NCBI RefSeq assembly: GCF_040543805.1
Contig: NZ_JBEUMS010000010.1
Span: 1-64,000, forward strand
Direction: 5' to 3'
Length of the DNA: 64,000 bases
Origin: Arcicella rosea
Lineage (GTDB): Bacteria > Bacteroidota > Bacteroidia > Cytophagales > Spirosomataceae
Below the pieces are notes generated by a model, which saw nothing but the letters and a program-made list of their open reading frames with translations, was not told the DNA's origin and made no database searches. Below, piece by piece: positions 1 to 11,200 of this stretch. The translations under genes and the position numbers were made by a program. Position 1 is the stretch's first letter. The number at the start of each line of letters is the position of its first letter.

Positions 1-56
1 TGAAATACACTGATGTCTTAAACTTCCAATACGTCGTTTTTTGATACTCGATTTAT

Positions 57-91
57 AAGGCAATTTGGTTCACACCATTTTGCCTTTTTTT
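57..91 (+). terminator. Intrinsic terminator of a gene left of the window
   Basis: AAGGCAA (57-63) pairs with TTGCCTT (80-86), with an inner GGT/ACC pair, and the stem runs into a T-tract. It probably ends a plus-strand gene lying left of the window; bases 1-3 read TGA and could be its stop codon. Confidence 0.7.
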
Positions 92-407
92 GTAACTAAT
101 ATTACTTTGTGTTTTCCTTCTTTGGTCATATCTCGCTTGCAACTACCCTTTCATCCTTAAATATTAGCTTTAGCAATTTTTGTAGAAATCGGAGTTAAAA
201 TTATATTTTTATAATATTATTTTAAACAATATTATGAGTGTTTTGATATGTATTCTTACATTTGTGTCTGTTTTACACATTTTGTTTTTCATTTGCCTCA
301 ATCAAAGGTTAAGGATGATAATTATTTTTGTTTTATATAGCCTCTTTTAAATACTTGTTTTTCAAACAGATAGTATTTCTATTATTGGATGAATAACGTG
401 ATGAATC
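92..407. other. Intergenic region upstream of the hybrid sensor gene
   Basis: This AT-rich stretch has no convincing coding potential. It must hold the promoter of the sensor gene at 408, but I found no unambiguous TTTG / TAnnTTTG pair or operator. Confidence 0.5.
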
Positions 408-3400
408 ATGACAAATAGATACCTTTTTGTTTTTTTACTTTTGCTGTTCCAACAATCTTTTGGACAAGTAAAAAATTATAATTTTATCAATATTAATAGC
501 AAAGATGGGCTTGCTTCAAATACTGTTTATGCTATTTATAAAGATAAATTAGGCTTCATGTGGTTTGGTACTGAAGACGGACTTAATAAATTTGATGGAC
601 AAAATTTTACCGTTTACAGGCATAAACAAAATGATAAAGAGAGTATAGGAAGAGGTGAAGTAATGGCTATTACTGAAGATAAAAACAGAAATTTATGGAT
701 AGGTACAAAACTAACGCTGGCATTATATAATAGGAGTTCAGACAAATTCACCAACTTTGATTTTACAAAAACAGGCTGGATACATACACTCTCTTCCGAT
801 CATTTGGGCAATATATGGGTTGGTACTTACAATGGACTTTTTTATTTTGATACTAAAACTAGAAAAACAAAAGCTTTTAGTTCGTATAAGGTTGATAGAA
901 AAAATGTAGCCTCGGAATTGGTTTATTGTATTTTTGAAGATAGTAAAAAGCAGATTTGGGTTGGTTCACAATCAGGTTTGTATTTACTTGATTGTAATCA
1001 AGGAGTGATTAAAAAATATGTGCACGAAAACAATAATTCTAATTCACTTTCAAACAATAGTGTCAGAACCATTTCGGAAGACCGAAACGGGAATTTATGG
1101 ATAGGTACTGATTTAGGTTTAAATGTATTGAATCTCACCACAGGAAAAATTGATAGTTTTAAAAGTATTGAGACTGACGAACTAACGATTAGCAATAACA
1201 TCATTAATAAAATTAATTTTGATGGCAATGGCAATCTTTGGGTTGGCACAGAACATGGTTTGTCAATTTTTGATATTAAAAACCATACAGCATTTAGAGT
1301 AAAAAGCCTTTTGCCAGATAAAAACAATCCATTTGGAAGTTTTGCGGGCTATAATATAAAAGACATTTATATCGGAAAAGATGGTATTAATTGGTTTGCT
1401 ACCGTCAACGGAGGGGTGAATAAGTATGATAAAAATTTAGCTTTCTTTCAGCATAGATTTCATCTTTCCAATGAAAGTTATGGATTGAAAGGCTCTTCTG
1501 TGATGGCTTTTGCAGAGAGTGCTTCAGGGAATCTTTATGTTGGTACAGATGGGGGAGGGCTTAATATTTTTGATGCTAAAAAGAACGTTTTTCATGATGT
1601 TGCGATTTACTCTTCCCAAGGAAAGATTAAAAATATTTCAGCTTTAGAAAAAAAAGGAGATGATTTGATTGTTGGCACAAGTAGTGAGGGAATATTTAGC
1701 CTCAATGAAAAAACACACCTAACAAAACCTCTGTTCGCTATTAAAGATAAATTGAACAAATACTTTATTGTGATTAATTGCCTAAAAGTGGACTCGAAGG
1801 GTAACATTTGGGTTGGTACAAATGGTGCAGGTTTGTATGTTTGCTTGGCTGAGTCAAGTACATTCGTCCCTTTCACGAATATTCTCGATAAACAACTCAA
1901 AAAAGAGTATTCTTTAAATGATTTTATTACAGCAATTGAAGAAGATAAAGAAGGAAATGTTTGGGTTGGCTCAAACGGAAGTGGACTCATAATTTATAAT
2001 TCAGATAAACATACATTAATTACCTTTAATCAAACGAAAGATAATTTACCTATTCATAGAATACTCAGTATTTATTCGGATAAACTGGATAGAATATGGG
2101 TGAGTGTATGGGGAGAAGGATTATACTTATACAATAAAAAAAGAAGAAAATTTGAACAGTATGGAGAAGAACACTTACTTTCTAATAATGTTATTTATAA
2201 AATATTAGAAGATAATGCTGGAAAACTGTGGTTGAGTACCAATAAAGGAATTTCGATGTTTGATTTAAGTAAAAAAAGATTTAAGAATTTTACTTATCGA
2301 AACGGTATTCAAAATACAACATTCAATGTCGGCGCTGGAATCAAAACAAAAACAGGAGAAATGTATTTTGGTGGGCTAGATGGCTTTAATTTTTTCAACC
2401 CCAGCCATTTGTTTCAAAATACTAAAACTCCGCCCGTTGTAATTACTGATATAAAAATCAATAATAAACGAGCTAATCCTATTGAAAATACAGAACTTAA
2501 AGAAGATATTACTTTAGCCAAAGAAATCAATTTAAGCTATAAACAAAATTTTTCTTTAGACTTTGTCGCTTTAAATTACACTGCTCCGCATGAAAACCAA
2601 TATACTTATCAGCTTGAAGGTTTTGATAAAGAATGGAACAATGTTGGCTCTGTTACGACAGCCGTTTATACCAATCTTGACCCCGGAAAATATACTTTTA
2701 GGCTAAAAGTAAAAAGTGAGGATGGTACTTGGCAAACGCCCGAAAAAACCATTCTTATTAATGTTCACCCACCATTTTGGCGTACTTATTATGCCTATGT
2801 AGCATATTTGGTAGCATTGATATTTACTTTATGGATGATAAGGAGAAGGGGAGTTCAAAAATTAAAAAATGAATTTGCCCTTGAACAGGAGAGAACCGAG
2901 GCAGAACGTAAAATGGAATTGGAACAACTTAAGATTAAATTCTTGACCAATTTGAGCCATGAATTAAAAACGCCCCTTACTTTAATTTTGAATCCAGTAG
3001 AAAATCTTTTGTTCCGAGAGAAAAGTAATGATAAAATTGAAATGCTAAATCTTATCAATAGAAATTCAAAAAGACTTTTGAACCTTGTTAATCAATTACT
3101 TGATTTCAGGAAAATTGAGGAAAATGAACTCAAGCTAAATTTAATGTTGCAAGACCTTGTTCCTTTGGTAAAGGAAATTTTTGACTCATTTAAATATATT
3201 GCCTCAGAAAAAAATATCCATCTTGAATTTGCCAGTACTATTGATGAATACAGTACTTATTTTGATAAAAATAAAATGGAGCGTATTTTGATAAATATAC
3301 TCTCAAATGCAATAAAGTTTACCAACGAAAATGGTAATGTATACTGTCACATCAAATCTATTTCAAATAATGGTGTCGAACTCATCATTGGTGATTCGGG

Positions 3401-4466
3401 CATTGGCATACCTAAGAAAATGCAGGCAGAAGTTTTTGAAAGATTTTTCCAAGTAAGTAGTCCATCCCATATTCTTAACCAAGGTAGTGGAATTGGTTTA
3501 TCTATTGCTCAGGAGTTTGTTAAGTTACATGGCGGAACTATCAAATTAGCAAGTGAAGAATATAAAGGAAGTGTTTTTACCCTATATTTCCCTTTTATTC
3601 AAGAACAACAAAAGATTAACCAAACCAATAAAGAGGACGAAAAAACAGTATCAGAAGACTTATCGTATATACACAAGAGTGAGGAAGAAATTGACATTAC
3701 AGAAAAACCTGTAGTCCTGATTGTGGACGATAGCTACGACCTTCGCATATTTCTAAGAGAAAGTTTAAAATCAAAGTATAGAATCATTGAAGCCGCTGAT
3801 GGAAAACAGGGTTGGCAAAAGGCATTATCATCGCATCCAGAAATCATTGTGAGTGATGTAAATATGCCTAATATGGATGGCATAGAAATGGTGAACAAAA
3901 TAAAAAAAGATGAAAGAACAAAGCATATTCCCGTTATACTCTTAACTATTTTGACAGATGAAGGAGAACAACTAGAAGGGCTTAAAACAGGAGCAAATGA
4001 TTATTTGACCAAGCCATTCAGTTTCGAGGTTCTTAGCATTAAAATAGACAATCTGCTAAAGCTAAACAGTACTTTTAAAAATACGTATAAAAAGCAAATT
4101 AATATAGAAACCTCTGAAACAGAGGTTGTTTTGGAAGATGAAAAGTTTTTATTAAAAATTAACAAATACATTGATGAACACATTCATGATTCTGAGCTTT
4201 CTATTGAAGAATTAAGCCAGATAATGAATATGAGTAGAGGTACACTTTACAGTAAACTCTTGAAGATTACTGGAGAAACGCCGATAGAGTATATCCGTTC
4301 TATTAAATTGACTAAAGCCTTGCCGCTACTTGAAAAAAGTGATATGAAAGTTTCACAAATTGCTTATGAAGCTGGCTTTTCAAATCCAAATTATTTTACT
4401 CGTGCCTTTAAAATCAAATACGAAATTTCGCCTACAGAATACATTAAGTTAAAAAGAGGGAAATAA
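408..4466 (+). CDS. Hybrid two-component system sensor/regulator (HTCS)
   Basis: One-piece sensor kinase and transcription activator of the kind that controls Bacteroidota polysaccharide loci. A signal peptide (about 1-19) leads into a long periplasmic series of two-component propeller repeats (recurring LWIGT/VWVGT strands, about 30-690) and a Y_Y_Y domain. One membrane helix follows (about 792-812). The cytoplasmic part has a HisKA box with His851 in SHELKTP, a HATPase with DSGIGIP, a receiver domain with Asp1150 in SDVNMPNMDG, and a C-terminal AraC-type HTH. 1352 aa is normal for the family. The ATG at 408 is the first start giving a signal peptide. Because it heads the esterase/GH8/SusCD locus, it probably senses a xylan-derived oligosaccharide and activates those genes; the ligand is inferred from the neighbours. 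Confidence 0.95.
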   Translation: MTNRYLFVFLLLLFQQSFGQVKNYNFININSKDGLASNTVYAIYKDKLGFMWFGTEDGLNKFDGQNFTVYRHKQNDKESIGRGEVMAITEDKNRNLWIGTKLTLALYNRSSDKFTNFDFTKTGWIHTLSSDHLGNIWVGTYNGLFYFDTKTRKTKAFSSYKVDRKNVASELVYCIFEDSKKQIWVGSQSGLYLLDCNQGVIKKYVHENNNSNSLSNNSVRTISEDRNGNLWIGTDLGLNVLNLTTGKIDSFKSIETDELTISNNIINKINFDGNGNLWVGTEHGLSIFDIKNHTAFRVKSLLPDKNNPFGSFAGYNIKDIYIGKDGINWFATVNGGVNKYDKNLAFFQHRFHLSNESYGLKGSSVMAFAESASGNLYVGTDGGGLNIFDAKKNVFHDVAIYSSQGKIKNISALEKKGDDLIVGTSSEGIFSLNEKTHLTKPLFAIKDKLNKYFIVINCLKVDSKGNIWVGTNGAGLYVCLAESSTFVPFTNILDKQLKKEYSLNDFITAIEEDKEGNVWVGSNGSGLIIYNSDKHTLITFNQTKDNLPIHRILSIYSDKLDRIWVSVWGEGLYLYNKKRRKFEQYGEEHLLSNNVIYKILEDNAGKLWLSTNKGISMFDLSKKRFKNFTYRNGIQNTTFNVGAGIKTKTGEMYFGGLDGFNFFNPSHLFQNTKTPPVVITDIKINNKRANPIENTELKEDITLAKEINLSYKQNFSLDFVALNYTAPHENQYTYQLEGFDKEWNNVGSVTTAVYTNLDPGKYTFRLKVKSEDGTWQTPEKTILINVHPPFWRTYYAYVAYLVALIFTLWMIRRRGVQKLKNEFALEQERTEAERKMELEQLKIKFLTNLSHELKTPLTLILNPVENLLFREKSNDKIEMLNLINRNSKRLLNLVNQLLDFRKIEENELKLNLMLQDLVPLVKEIFDSFKYIASEKNIHLEFASTIDEYSTYFDKNKMERILINILSNAIKFTNENGNVYCHIKSISNNGVELIIGDSGIGIPKKMQAEVFERFFQVSSPSHILNQGSGIGLSIAQEFVKLHGGTIKLASEEYKGSVFTLYFPFIQEQQKINQTNKEDEKTVSEDLSYIHKSEEEIDITEKPVVLIVDDSYDLRIFLRESLKSKYRIIEAADGKQGWQKALSSHPEIIVSDVNMPNMDGIEMVNKIKKDERTKHIPVILLTILTDEGEQLEGLKTGANDYLTKPFSFEVLSIKIDNLLKLNSTFKNTYKKQINIETSETEVVLEDEKFLLKINKYIDEHIHDSELSIEELSQIMNMSRGTLYSKLLKITGETPIEYIRSIKLTKALPLLEKSDMKVSQIAYEAGFSNPNYFTRAFKIKYEISPTEYIKLKRGK

Positions 4467-5070
4467 AATACATTCATTAATTTGAATGATGTTACGAGGT
4501 TTTATTTGGGTCGGAAAATACTTGTTTGTAACTCCATTTTTGAACAGCCTCTTCACTTGATTATTCCTAATAAAGGCATGAAAACGTTACTGATAAGTAG
4601 CAATAATGAAGCATTTTTTTGACTTTATACAAGTTGCCTATTTCTATGAAAAATATTTTTACTCTTTACATTTTCTATATTTAGGATTCATTTTTATAAT
4701 ATTATTGATATTAATTTGAAAATTTTGGGTTCATTGAACATTTTGTAGGCATATTTGCTAATCTGTGCTACTCAATTTTTTAACTATTCGTTTACTTTAC
4801 ACCATCAAAAAATAGAGATTTCGCTTTATCAATAAAACCTATCTTTTATTAAGAAAGGTTAACACATGAAATCGACTTATCAAGAAGATTTTTGATAGGT
4901 ATAGTTTATGAGTAGAGTATATTCTTGGAAAAATGAAAGGGGAAATTCAGCTAAATAAATACACTAAAGCTGAGAAGAAATTTAAAAATATATCACTACT
5001 TAATTTATATCCGAACCAAACTATTGAAAAACAATCACAATTAAATCATTGAATTAAAACTTTGAACACT
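4467..5070. other. Intergenic region before the first esterase
   Basis: About 600 bases with no credible gene. It contains an imperfect inverted repeat at 4836-4860 (AACCT-A-TCTT, five-base loop, AAGA-A-AGGTT), which could be a weak hairpin or a protein site. The promoter of the esterase-GH8 pair should be here, but I could not place it firmly. Confidence 0.45.
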
Positions 5071-6186
5071 ATGAAAATAAAAGCTAAATCAATTATTGTA
5101 GGAATATTCGTTGCTATGCTTGCCCAACAGAGTTTCGCACAGCAACCAGCCGTTATTGAAGATTTTAAACCGTCTCCTCTCAATCAGCCACAGCAAGAAT
5201 ACCCTATGGTAAACTCTCAAGGTTATGCCCGTTTCAAAATAATTGCACCTGCTGCTGACAGTGTTCGTGTAAGCTTAGGTCTTGGTGGTAAAGGAGGCAC
5301 CAAATTAGAGAAAGCTAGTGATGGTAGTTGGATGGGAACTACAGAAGGTCCGATGGACGAAGGTTTTCATTATTATAACATAAAAATTGATGGAGGAAAA
5401 TTTAACGACCCGGGCGCTTTAAACTACTATGGATCTGTTCGTTGGGAAAGTGGGATAGAAATTCCAGCACACGACCAAGATTTTTATGCGCTCAAAAACG
5501 TAGCTCATGGTCATGTACAGCAAGTATTGTTTCCTTCACAAAGCAACAATACCTCTCTTAGAGCATTTGTATATACTCCGCCAGGCTATGAAAAAGGCAA
5601 GGATAAATATCCTGTACTTTACTTACAACACGGCTGGGGCGAAGACGAAACTGCTTGGATGAACCAAGGTCATGCCAATTTAATTATGGATAACCTGATA
5701 GCCGAAGGTAAAATTAAGCCATTCATTATCGTAAATACTTATGGTATGACCAACGAAGTAAAATTTGGGAGAATGAAAGATTTCAAAATTGATCCTTTTC
5801 AAACAGTTTTGGTCAATGAGCTTATTCCATACGTTGATGCTCATTTTAGAACAATTGCTAAACAAACGCATCGTGCTATGGCTGGATTGAGCATGGGTGG
5901 TATGGAAACTAAAACCATTACGTTGAATAATCCAGAGGTATTTTCGCATTATGCTCTTTTAAGTGGTGGTACTTATGCGCCAACCGACATCAAAGATAAA
6001 TCGAAAGTGAAACTTATATTTTTGAGTTGCGGTAGCAAAGAAAGACCAGAAGGCGTAATAAAAGCGGTAGAGGCATTAAAAGAGGCAAGTTTTAACGCTG
6101 TTTCTTACGTTTCAGATAAAACTGGTCACGAATTTCAAACATGGCGTAGAAGTTTACATGAGTTAGCTCCTTTATTGTTTAAATAA
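5071..6186 (+). CDS. Secreted CE1-family esterase (feruloyl/acetyl-xylan esterase type)
   Basis: Predicted to remove ester side groups (ferulate or acetate) from xylan. A signal peptide ends near the AQQSFAQ stretch. An N-terminal Ig/CBM48-like domain (about 30-130) precedes an alpha/beta hydrolase. The nucleophile is Ser274 in GLSMGG and the likely catalytic His is His353 in GHEFQTW; PGY and LYLQHGWGEDE are typical of the esterase D/CE1 fold. An in-frame TTG lies 9 bases upstream, but the ATG at 5071 gives the cleaner signal peptide. The stop is one base before the GH8 start, so the two are co-transcribed. The exact ester bond cut cannot be read from sequence. Confidence 0.88.
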   Translation: MKIKAKSIIVGIFVAMLAQQSFAQQPAVIEDFKPSPLNQPQQEYPMVNSQGYARFKIIAPAADSVRVSLGLGGKGGTKLEKASDGSWMGTTEGPMDEGFHYYNIKIDGGKFNDPGALNYYGSVRWESGIEIPAHDQDFYALKNVAHGHVQQVLFPSQSNNTSLRAFVYTPPGYEKGKDKYPVLYLQHGWGEDETAWMNQGHANLIMDNLIAEGKIKPFIIVNTYGMTNEVKFGRMKDFKIDPFQTVLVNELIPYVDAHFRTIAKQTHRAMAGLSMGGMETKTITLNNPEVFSHYALLSGGTYAPTDIKDKSKVKLIFLSCGSKERPEGVIKAVEALKEASFNAVSYVSDKTGHEFQTWRRSLHELAPLLFK

Positions 6187-6187
6187 T

Positions 6188-7468
6188 ATGCACAAAAAGA
6201 GATTATATTTTTTAGTTGTAATCGGTCTGTTAATGACAAGCTTTAATACTTTTTCACAAGACAAAAACTTTTATTCGGAAAAAGGAAATAGCCAAGCATC
6301 CATTGTTTCAGGGAAATATCGTAATCTGTTTTTGGAAGTAGGATATAGTCAAAACGAGATAGATGCTAAAGTTAACAAAGCATATTATGATATTTTTGAA
6401 GGGTCCAATCGGGTATATTTTGCCGTAGGTGATTCTATGGCTTATGTATCTGATGTAAAAAATCATGATGCCCGAACCGAAGGGCTTTCTTATGGAATGA
6501 TGATTGCGGTTCAACTCAATAAAAAGGAGGTTTTTGATAAAATTTGGAGATGGTCAAAAAAGTACCTCCAACATCAAAGCGGGCCACGAGAAGGATACTT
6601 TGCATGGAGTATCAATCCCGAAACCATGAAAAAAAATTCAGAAGGTTCAGCTTCTGATGGCGAATTGTATTATGTTACGAGTTTGCTCTTCGCAGCTAAC
6701 AAATGGGGAAATAATACAGGTATTCATTATTACAATGAAGCCCGAAGAATATTAGATGCCATGTGGAAAAAAGATGGTACAGGGAATATTTATAATCTGA
6801 TAAATACAGAACATAAGCAAATTACTTTTGTACCAGAAGGGAATAGTTATAAGTGGACAGACCCATCATACCACCTACCTGCATTTTATGAAGTATGGGC
6901 GTTATATGCTAAAGATGGTCATGAAGCTTTTTATAAAGAATGTGCCGATACCTCTCGTGTCTTTTTACACAGAGCTTGTCATCCAATAACAGGGTTAAAT
7001 TCTGATTATACAGAATTTAGTGGAGTACCTCACCCAACTCGTTGGATGCCAGCAGGTTTTCGTTATGATTCATGGAGAGTGCCTATGAATATTACGATGG
7101 ATTATACATGGTTTGGAGAAGATAAAACTTGGCAAGAAGATTATGCCAAAAGGTTTCAAAACTTTCTTCGTTCAAAGGGTATTGATACTTATGATGACCA
7201 GTTTAATCTGGATGGTTCAAAACCTGATTTTATTTTGAAAGCTGGTAATGTTCCAAAATTAAGACATTCAATTGGTTTAGTTTCTACAGCAGCAACAGCA
7301 TCGCTTATTAATCAGGATAAAAACAATGTTGATTTTGTACGAGCTATTTGGAATGCTAAATTAGAACCTTACGAAGATGGATATTTTGACCCTTATTATG
7401 ATGGATTAATGTATTTGTTTAGTTTGATGCACCTGAGCGGTAAGTATCAGATTATCAAGCCTAAGTAA
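6188..7468 (+). CDS. GH8 family glycoside hydrolase (xylanase / reducing-end exo-oligoxylanase type)
   Basis: Inverting GH8 enzyme, likely acting on xylo-oligosaccharides in the periplasm. After a signal peptide (about 1-23) the (alpha/alpha)6-barrel motifs are clear: RTEGLSYGMM with the probable general acid Glu98, GSASDGELYY with Asp157, and NITMDYTWFGED with Asp305 as candidate base. At 426 aa it is close to the reducing-end xylose-releasing exo-oligoxylanase (Rex) length. It follows the CE1 esterase with a one-base gap, so debranching and chain cutting are produced together. GH8 also includes cellulases and chitosanases; the xylan assignment rests on the sequence style and the esterase-rich surroundings. 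Confidence 0.9.
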   Translation: MHKKRLYFLVVIGLLMTSFNTFSQDKNFYSEKGNSQASIVSGKYRNLFLEVGYSQNEIDAKVNKAYYDIFEGSNRVYFAVGDSMAYVSDVKNHDARTEGLSYGMMIAVQLNKKEVFDKIWRWSKKYLQHQSGPREGYFAWSINPETMKKNSEGSASDGELYYVTSLLFAANKWGNNTGIHYYNEARRILDAMWKKDGTGNIYNLINTEHKQITFVPEGNSYKWTDPSYHLPAFYEVWALYAKDGHEAFYKECADTSRVFLHRACHPITGLNSDYTEFSGVPHPTRWMPAGFRYDSWRVPMNITMDYTWFGEDKTWQEDYAKRFQNFLRSKGIDTYDDQFNLDGSKPDFILKAGNVPKLRHSIGLVSTAATASLINQDKNNVDFVRAIWNAKLEPYEDGYFDPYYDGLMYLFSLMHLSGKYQIIKPK

Positions 7469-7720
7469 ATATTATTTTATACTAAATTTGATTGTAGAGA
7501 GGTTTAAATATAGAGATGCAGGAACGCTTTTATTCTTGAATTTATTAAATAAAAAGTTGCTGGTATTATATTTAATATTTAATTTTACTATATCCAATCC
7601 AAGTGTATTGGATTCTCTCTGGTCTTCTTTAGTTTTTCAAAAGTGTTACTTTAGCACAGGGTTTTTGCATTATTTTCCTCAATCGTTAATTGAACTATCC
7701 TGCATTTTTTTTTGCATTGG

Positions 7721-7738
7721 GTGTTCTATTGTGTTATA
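7721..7738 (+). promoter_or_regulatory. Candidate AraC/HTCS operator, copy 1
   Basis: GTGTTCTATTGTGTTATA contains GTGTT-C-TA and GTGTT-A-TA exactly 10 bp apart, one helical turn, as expected for an AraC-type DNA-binding domain. It matches copy 2 at 7874-7891 in 17 of 18 bases. Binding by the HTCS at 408 is inference. Confidence 0.45.
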
Positions 7739-7829
7739 CTATAATCTCTTAAAAATATTGCCTATGATAAATGTAAAGACTAAAATTGTTTAAAATGATT
7801 TTTGCCTGTTCAGCAAGATTAATTGGTAG

Positions 7830-7867
7830 AAAATAAAGGATTTCACAGAGAGAGTCCTTTTATTTTC
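7830..7867 (+). terminator. Probable terminator of the esterase-GH8 operon
   Basis: AAATAAAGGA pairs with TCCTTTTATTT with a single bulged T, giving an A/U-flanked hairpin. It lies some 360 bases beyond the GH8 stop, so it may instead belong to a leader RNA. Confidence 0.4.
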
Positions 7868-7873
7868 AACATA

Positions 7874-7891
7874 GTGTTCTATGGTGTTATA
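7874..7891 (+). promoter_or_regulatory. Candidate AraC/HTCS operator, copy 2
   Basis: GTGTTCTATGGTGTTATA repeats copy 1 with one change and keeps the 10-bp spacing of the GTGTTnTA half-sites. A weaker relative, GTGTTATG, occurs at 8038-8045. The spacing between copies is 153 bp. Confidence 0.45.
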
Positions 7892-8280
7892 AGATAATTT
7901 TAAACAAAGTATTATTGCTTATGGTGAAATAAATCATTTAACATTCTCAAAAGAAAGTCTTTCGAGAATATCGTACAGATTTTACTAAAAGCCAATATGA
8001 AATTTGCCAGAGAAACATATTGACTTTATTACAGATGGTGTTATGATGCTATTACTTTACCCAATCTTGTATGCTCATTAAATAAAGCTGTAAATATCTC
8101 TAGTTAAATACTTTATTCCCTTCAATGATTTTCAATAAAATTATTGAAGGATGGGCTTTCTTTGCCCTTTATGGAGTAATCAAACTAGTAATGATTTTCT
8201 ATAGAAAGAGCTAAAGATTTTTGGTAAGGAAAAACAATTTACCCTCTGACTTTTCAATTTTTTTAATCTCAAATAATAAT

Positions 8281-11200
8281 ATGAAAAAACAACTATTATT
8301 TCTATTCGGGCTTTTACTATGCTGTTCATTTGCAAGAGCTCAAAAAAATATTTCAGGTAAAGTCACGGGGGATGACGGAAAGCCCATACCGGGTGTCAAT
8401 GTAAGAGTACAAAATTCTCAAATTGGTACTTCAACAGACGCCGTAGGTGCATTTAGCCTAAAGGCATCTGCCCAAGATGTTTTAATCTTTAGTTCGGTAG
8501 GTTATGTTAGTCAAGAAATTAAAGTTGGAAGTCGCAATGTAGTTGATGTCGTATTAGTATCAAATGTAAGTGCTTTAGAAGAAGTTGTGGTAGTTGGTTA
8601 TGGTACTCAAAAAAGGTCTTCTGTAACAGCGGCTGTAGCATCAGTAAGTGCAAAAGATTTAACGGCTTTGCCTGTTCCAAGTATTGAAGGTGCTTTACAA
8701 GGCCGTGTCTCTGGTGTACAAGTAACTAATAATGGTTCTCCGGGTGTTGCACCAGTCGTAAGAATACGTGGCGTTGGCTCTATTAATTATGCAGCAAACC
8801 CATTATATGTGATTGATGGGTATCCTGTAGGGAACATGAATGACTTAGATATGAAAGATGTTGAGTCTTTAGAAGTATTGAAAGATGCAAGTGCTGCGGC
8901 TATTTATGGTTCACGTGCAGCTAACGGAGTAATTTTAGTTACAACTAAAAAAGGTACAAGAGATAAAAAACTACACGTAAATGTAGAAACTTATCAGGCA
9001 ACACAAACTGCTTGGAAAAAATTGAATACTTTAAATACGCAACAATACTTACAATATGGTAAAGCATTATTAACTGCTGCTGGAGCAGCTTTCCCTGACC
9101 GTTGGAGTCAGATGAATAATGAAACCTATCCTGGTTCTGGCGTTACTTTTTCACAAACAAACACTGATTGGCAAGATTACTTATTTCAAACAGGTATTTT
9201 ATCAAATAGTACAGTATCCATTTCGGGGGGAAATGAAACATCTCGTTTCTTAACGTCTTTTGGTTATTTCAAACAAGATGGTATTTATGTGGGTACTAAT
9301 TATGAAAGAGGAAATTTACGTCTTAATTCAGATCATAATATTGGTAAGCACTTTACTATCGGACAAACATTGACAGTTGCCATGGGAAGTAGATTAGATG
9401 AAGGCGTTGGTGGCGGACGTACAGCTTTAGCCAACGTAATCAAAAGTTTACCATATACTCCTGTATATAACCCTACAGAAATCGGCGGTTATTTTGGTAC
9501 AACAAACGCTGATGGTTCTGACCCAGTAAACCCATTGATTCCAGCTGTATTAATTAGAAGTCAAAATCGTAATGTAAGATTATTAAGTTCAATTTTTACA
9601 GAAATAAAATTTACAGACTACCTAAAGTATAGATTTTCTGTTGGTTTAGACTATAATTCAACAAGAAGTTTGAGCCGTACTCCAATTTATACTGCGGGAC
9701 AAATGAGTAGTCCATTTAATAGTATTTCAGATACAAGAGGTGATTTTATCGGAACACTTTATACGAATCAACTTTCGTTTGATAAAACATTTAAAAAACA
9801 CAGCATTAATGCAATTGTAGTAGCTGAACAACAATTTGGTAAATCAGAAAGTATCACAGCTTCTGGAAATTACTCCACTAATACTTTCACCATTGTTACG
9901 CCAAATGTAACAAGTCCAGCGGCAGGTGGTTCTAAAAGTGAAACTACTATCTTATCATATCTTGCCCGTGTAAATTATGATTTTGGAGGAAAGTATCTTT
10001 TAAGTGCATCTATTCGTCGTGATGGTTCATCATTGTTTGCTCCTGGCAAAAAATGGGGAACATTCCCAGCAGCCTCAATCGGTTGGAGAATCAGCGAAGA
10101 AGAATTTATGAAGGAGATTGCATCTATTAACGAGTTAAAAGTAAGAGCAAGCTATGGTTTGGTTGGTAATACCAGTGGTTTACCTAATTATGCTTGGCAA
10201 TCACTATTAGGTGCTGCTACTACTTATGTTTTCGGGAATGGAACAGTTCCTGGTTTATCAACGAATCAACTTGGTAATACAGAATTAGGTTGGGAGACAA
10301 CTAAAATGGCTGATATTGGGGTTGATTTAGGTTTATTTAAAAATAAAGTTACTTTTTCTGCCGATTACTATGTGCGAGAAACATCTGATAATAGTTTGAT
10401 TCTCGCAAGACCATTAGCAACATCTCTTGGCTACACAAACAATACCATTGCCAATTTTGGAGGAATGAAAAACTCAGGGTTAGACCTTCAGATTAGTTAT
10501 AATCATAATGGAGGCGACTTTAAATGGAAAATTGGAGGAAATTTAGGCATTGTAAGAAACAAAGTAACGTCATTAGAAGCTCCAATTTTTGCAGGCGGTC
10601 ATGCTGAAACAGGAGCAAGTGTTACTAAAACAGAGGTAGGTATGCCTGTACAATACCTTTATGGTTATGTAGTTGATAGAATTTACCAAAATCAGGGAGA
10701 AATTGATGCTGATGCAGCTTTAGCAAAAAGTAAAAGCTGGGATAGTTACCAAGGGGGCGCAGCAGCACCAGGAGATATTCGTTTCAAGGATTTGAATGGT
10801 GATGGCAAAATAGATGATTCAGACCGTACAATGATAGGCAACACACTTCCTGATTTTACTTATGGGGTCAATTTCGACTTTAACTACAAAAACTTTGACT
10901 TTACTTTATTTCTACAAGGTGTTCAAGGAAATGATATTTACAACAATCTAAAAACTCAGACACAAGGAATGGTTCGTTTATTCGGAGCAACGACTGATGT
11001 CTTGAACGCTTGGACGCCACAAAATACGAATACTAATATTCCAAGAGCTGTAAGTGGAGACCCAAATTTAAATACTACTCGTCCATCTAATAGATGGGTA
11101 GAGAAAGGCTCATTCATGCGTGTAAAAAATATAAGCTTGGGTTATACAGTACCTTCAAGTATTCTAAAATCTTTTGCGGGTGGTTCAATTTCAAGAGTAA

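Larger units (their letters stand above)
7469..8280. other. Long regulatory region upstream of susC
   Basis: About 800 bases without a convincing gene; the only long frame (7488-7793) needs a TTG start and resembles no protein I know. The region holds two 18-mers differing at one base, a hairpin at 7830-7867, and an inverted repeat at 8119-8150 (CCTTCAAT/ATTGAAGG). The susC promoter should lie here. Confidence 0.55.

Noticed and set aside
7488..7793. 101-codon plus-strand frame after the GH8 gene
   Set aside because: It needs a TTG start, has low-complexity hydrophobic composition with no recognisable motif, and spans one of the GTGTT repeat elements.
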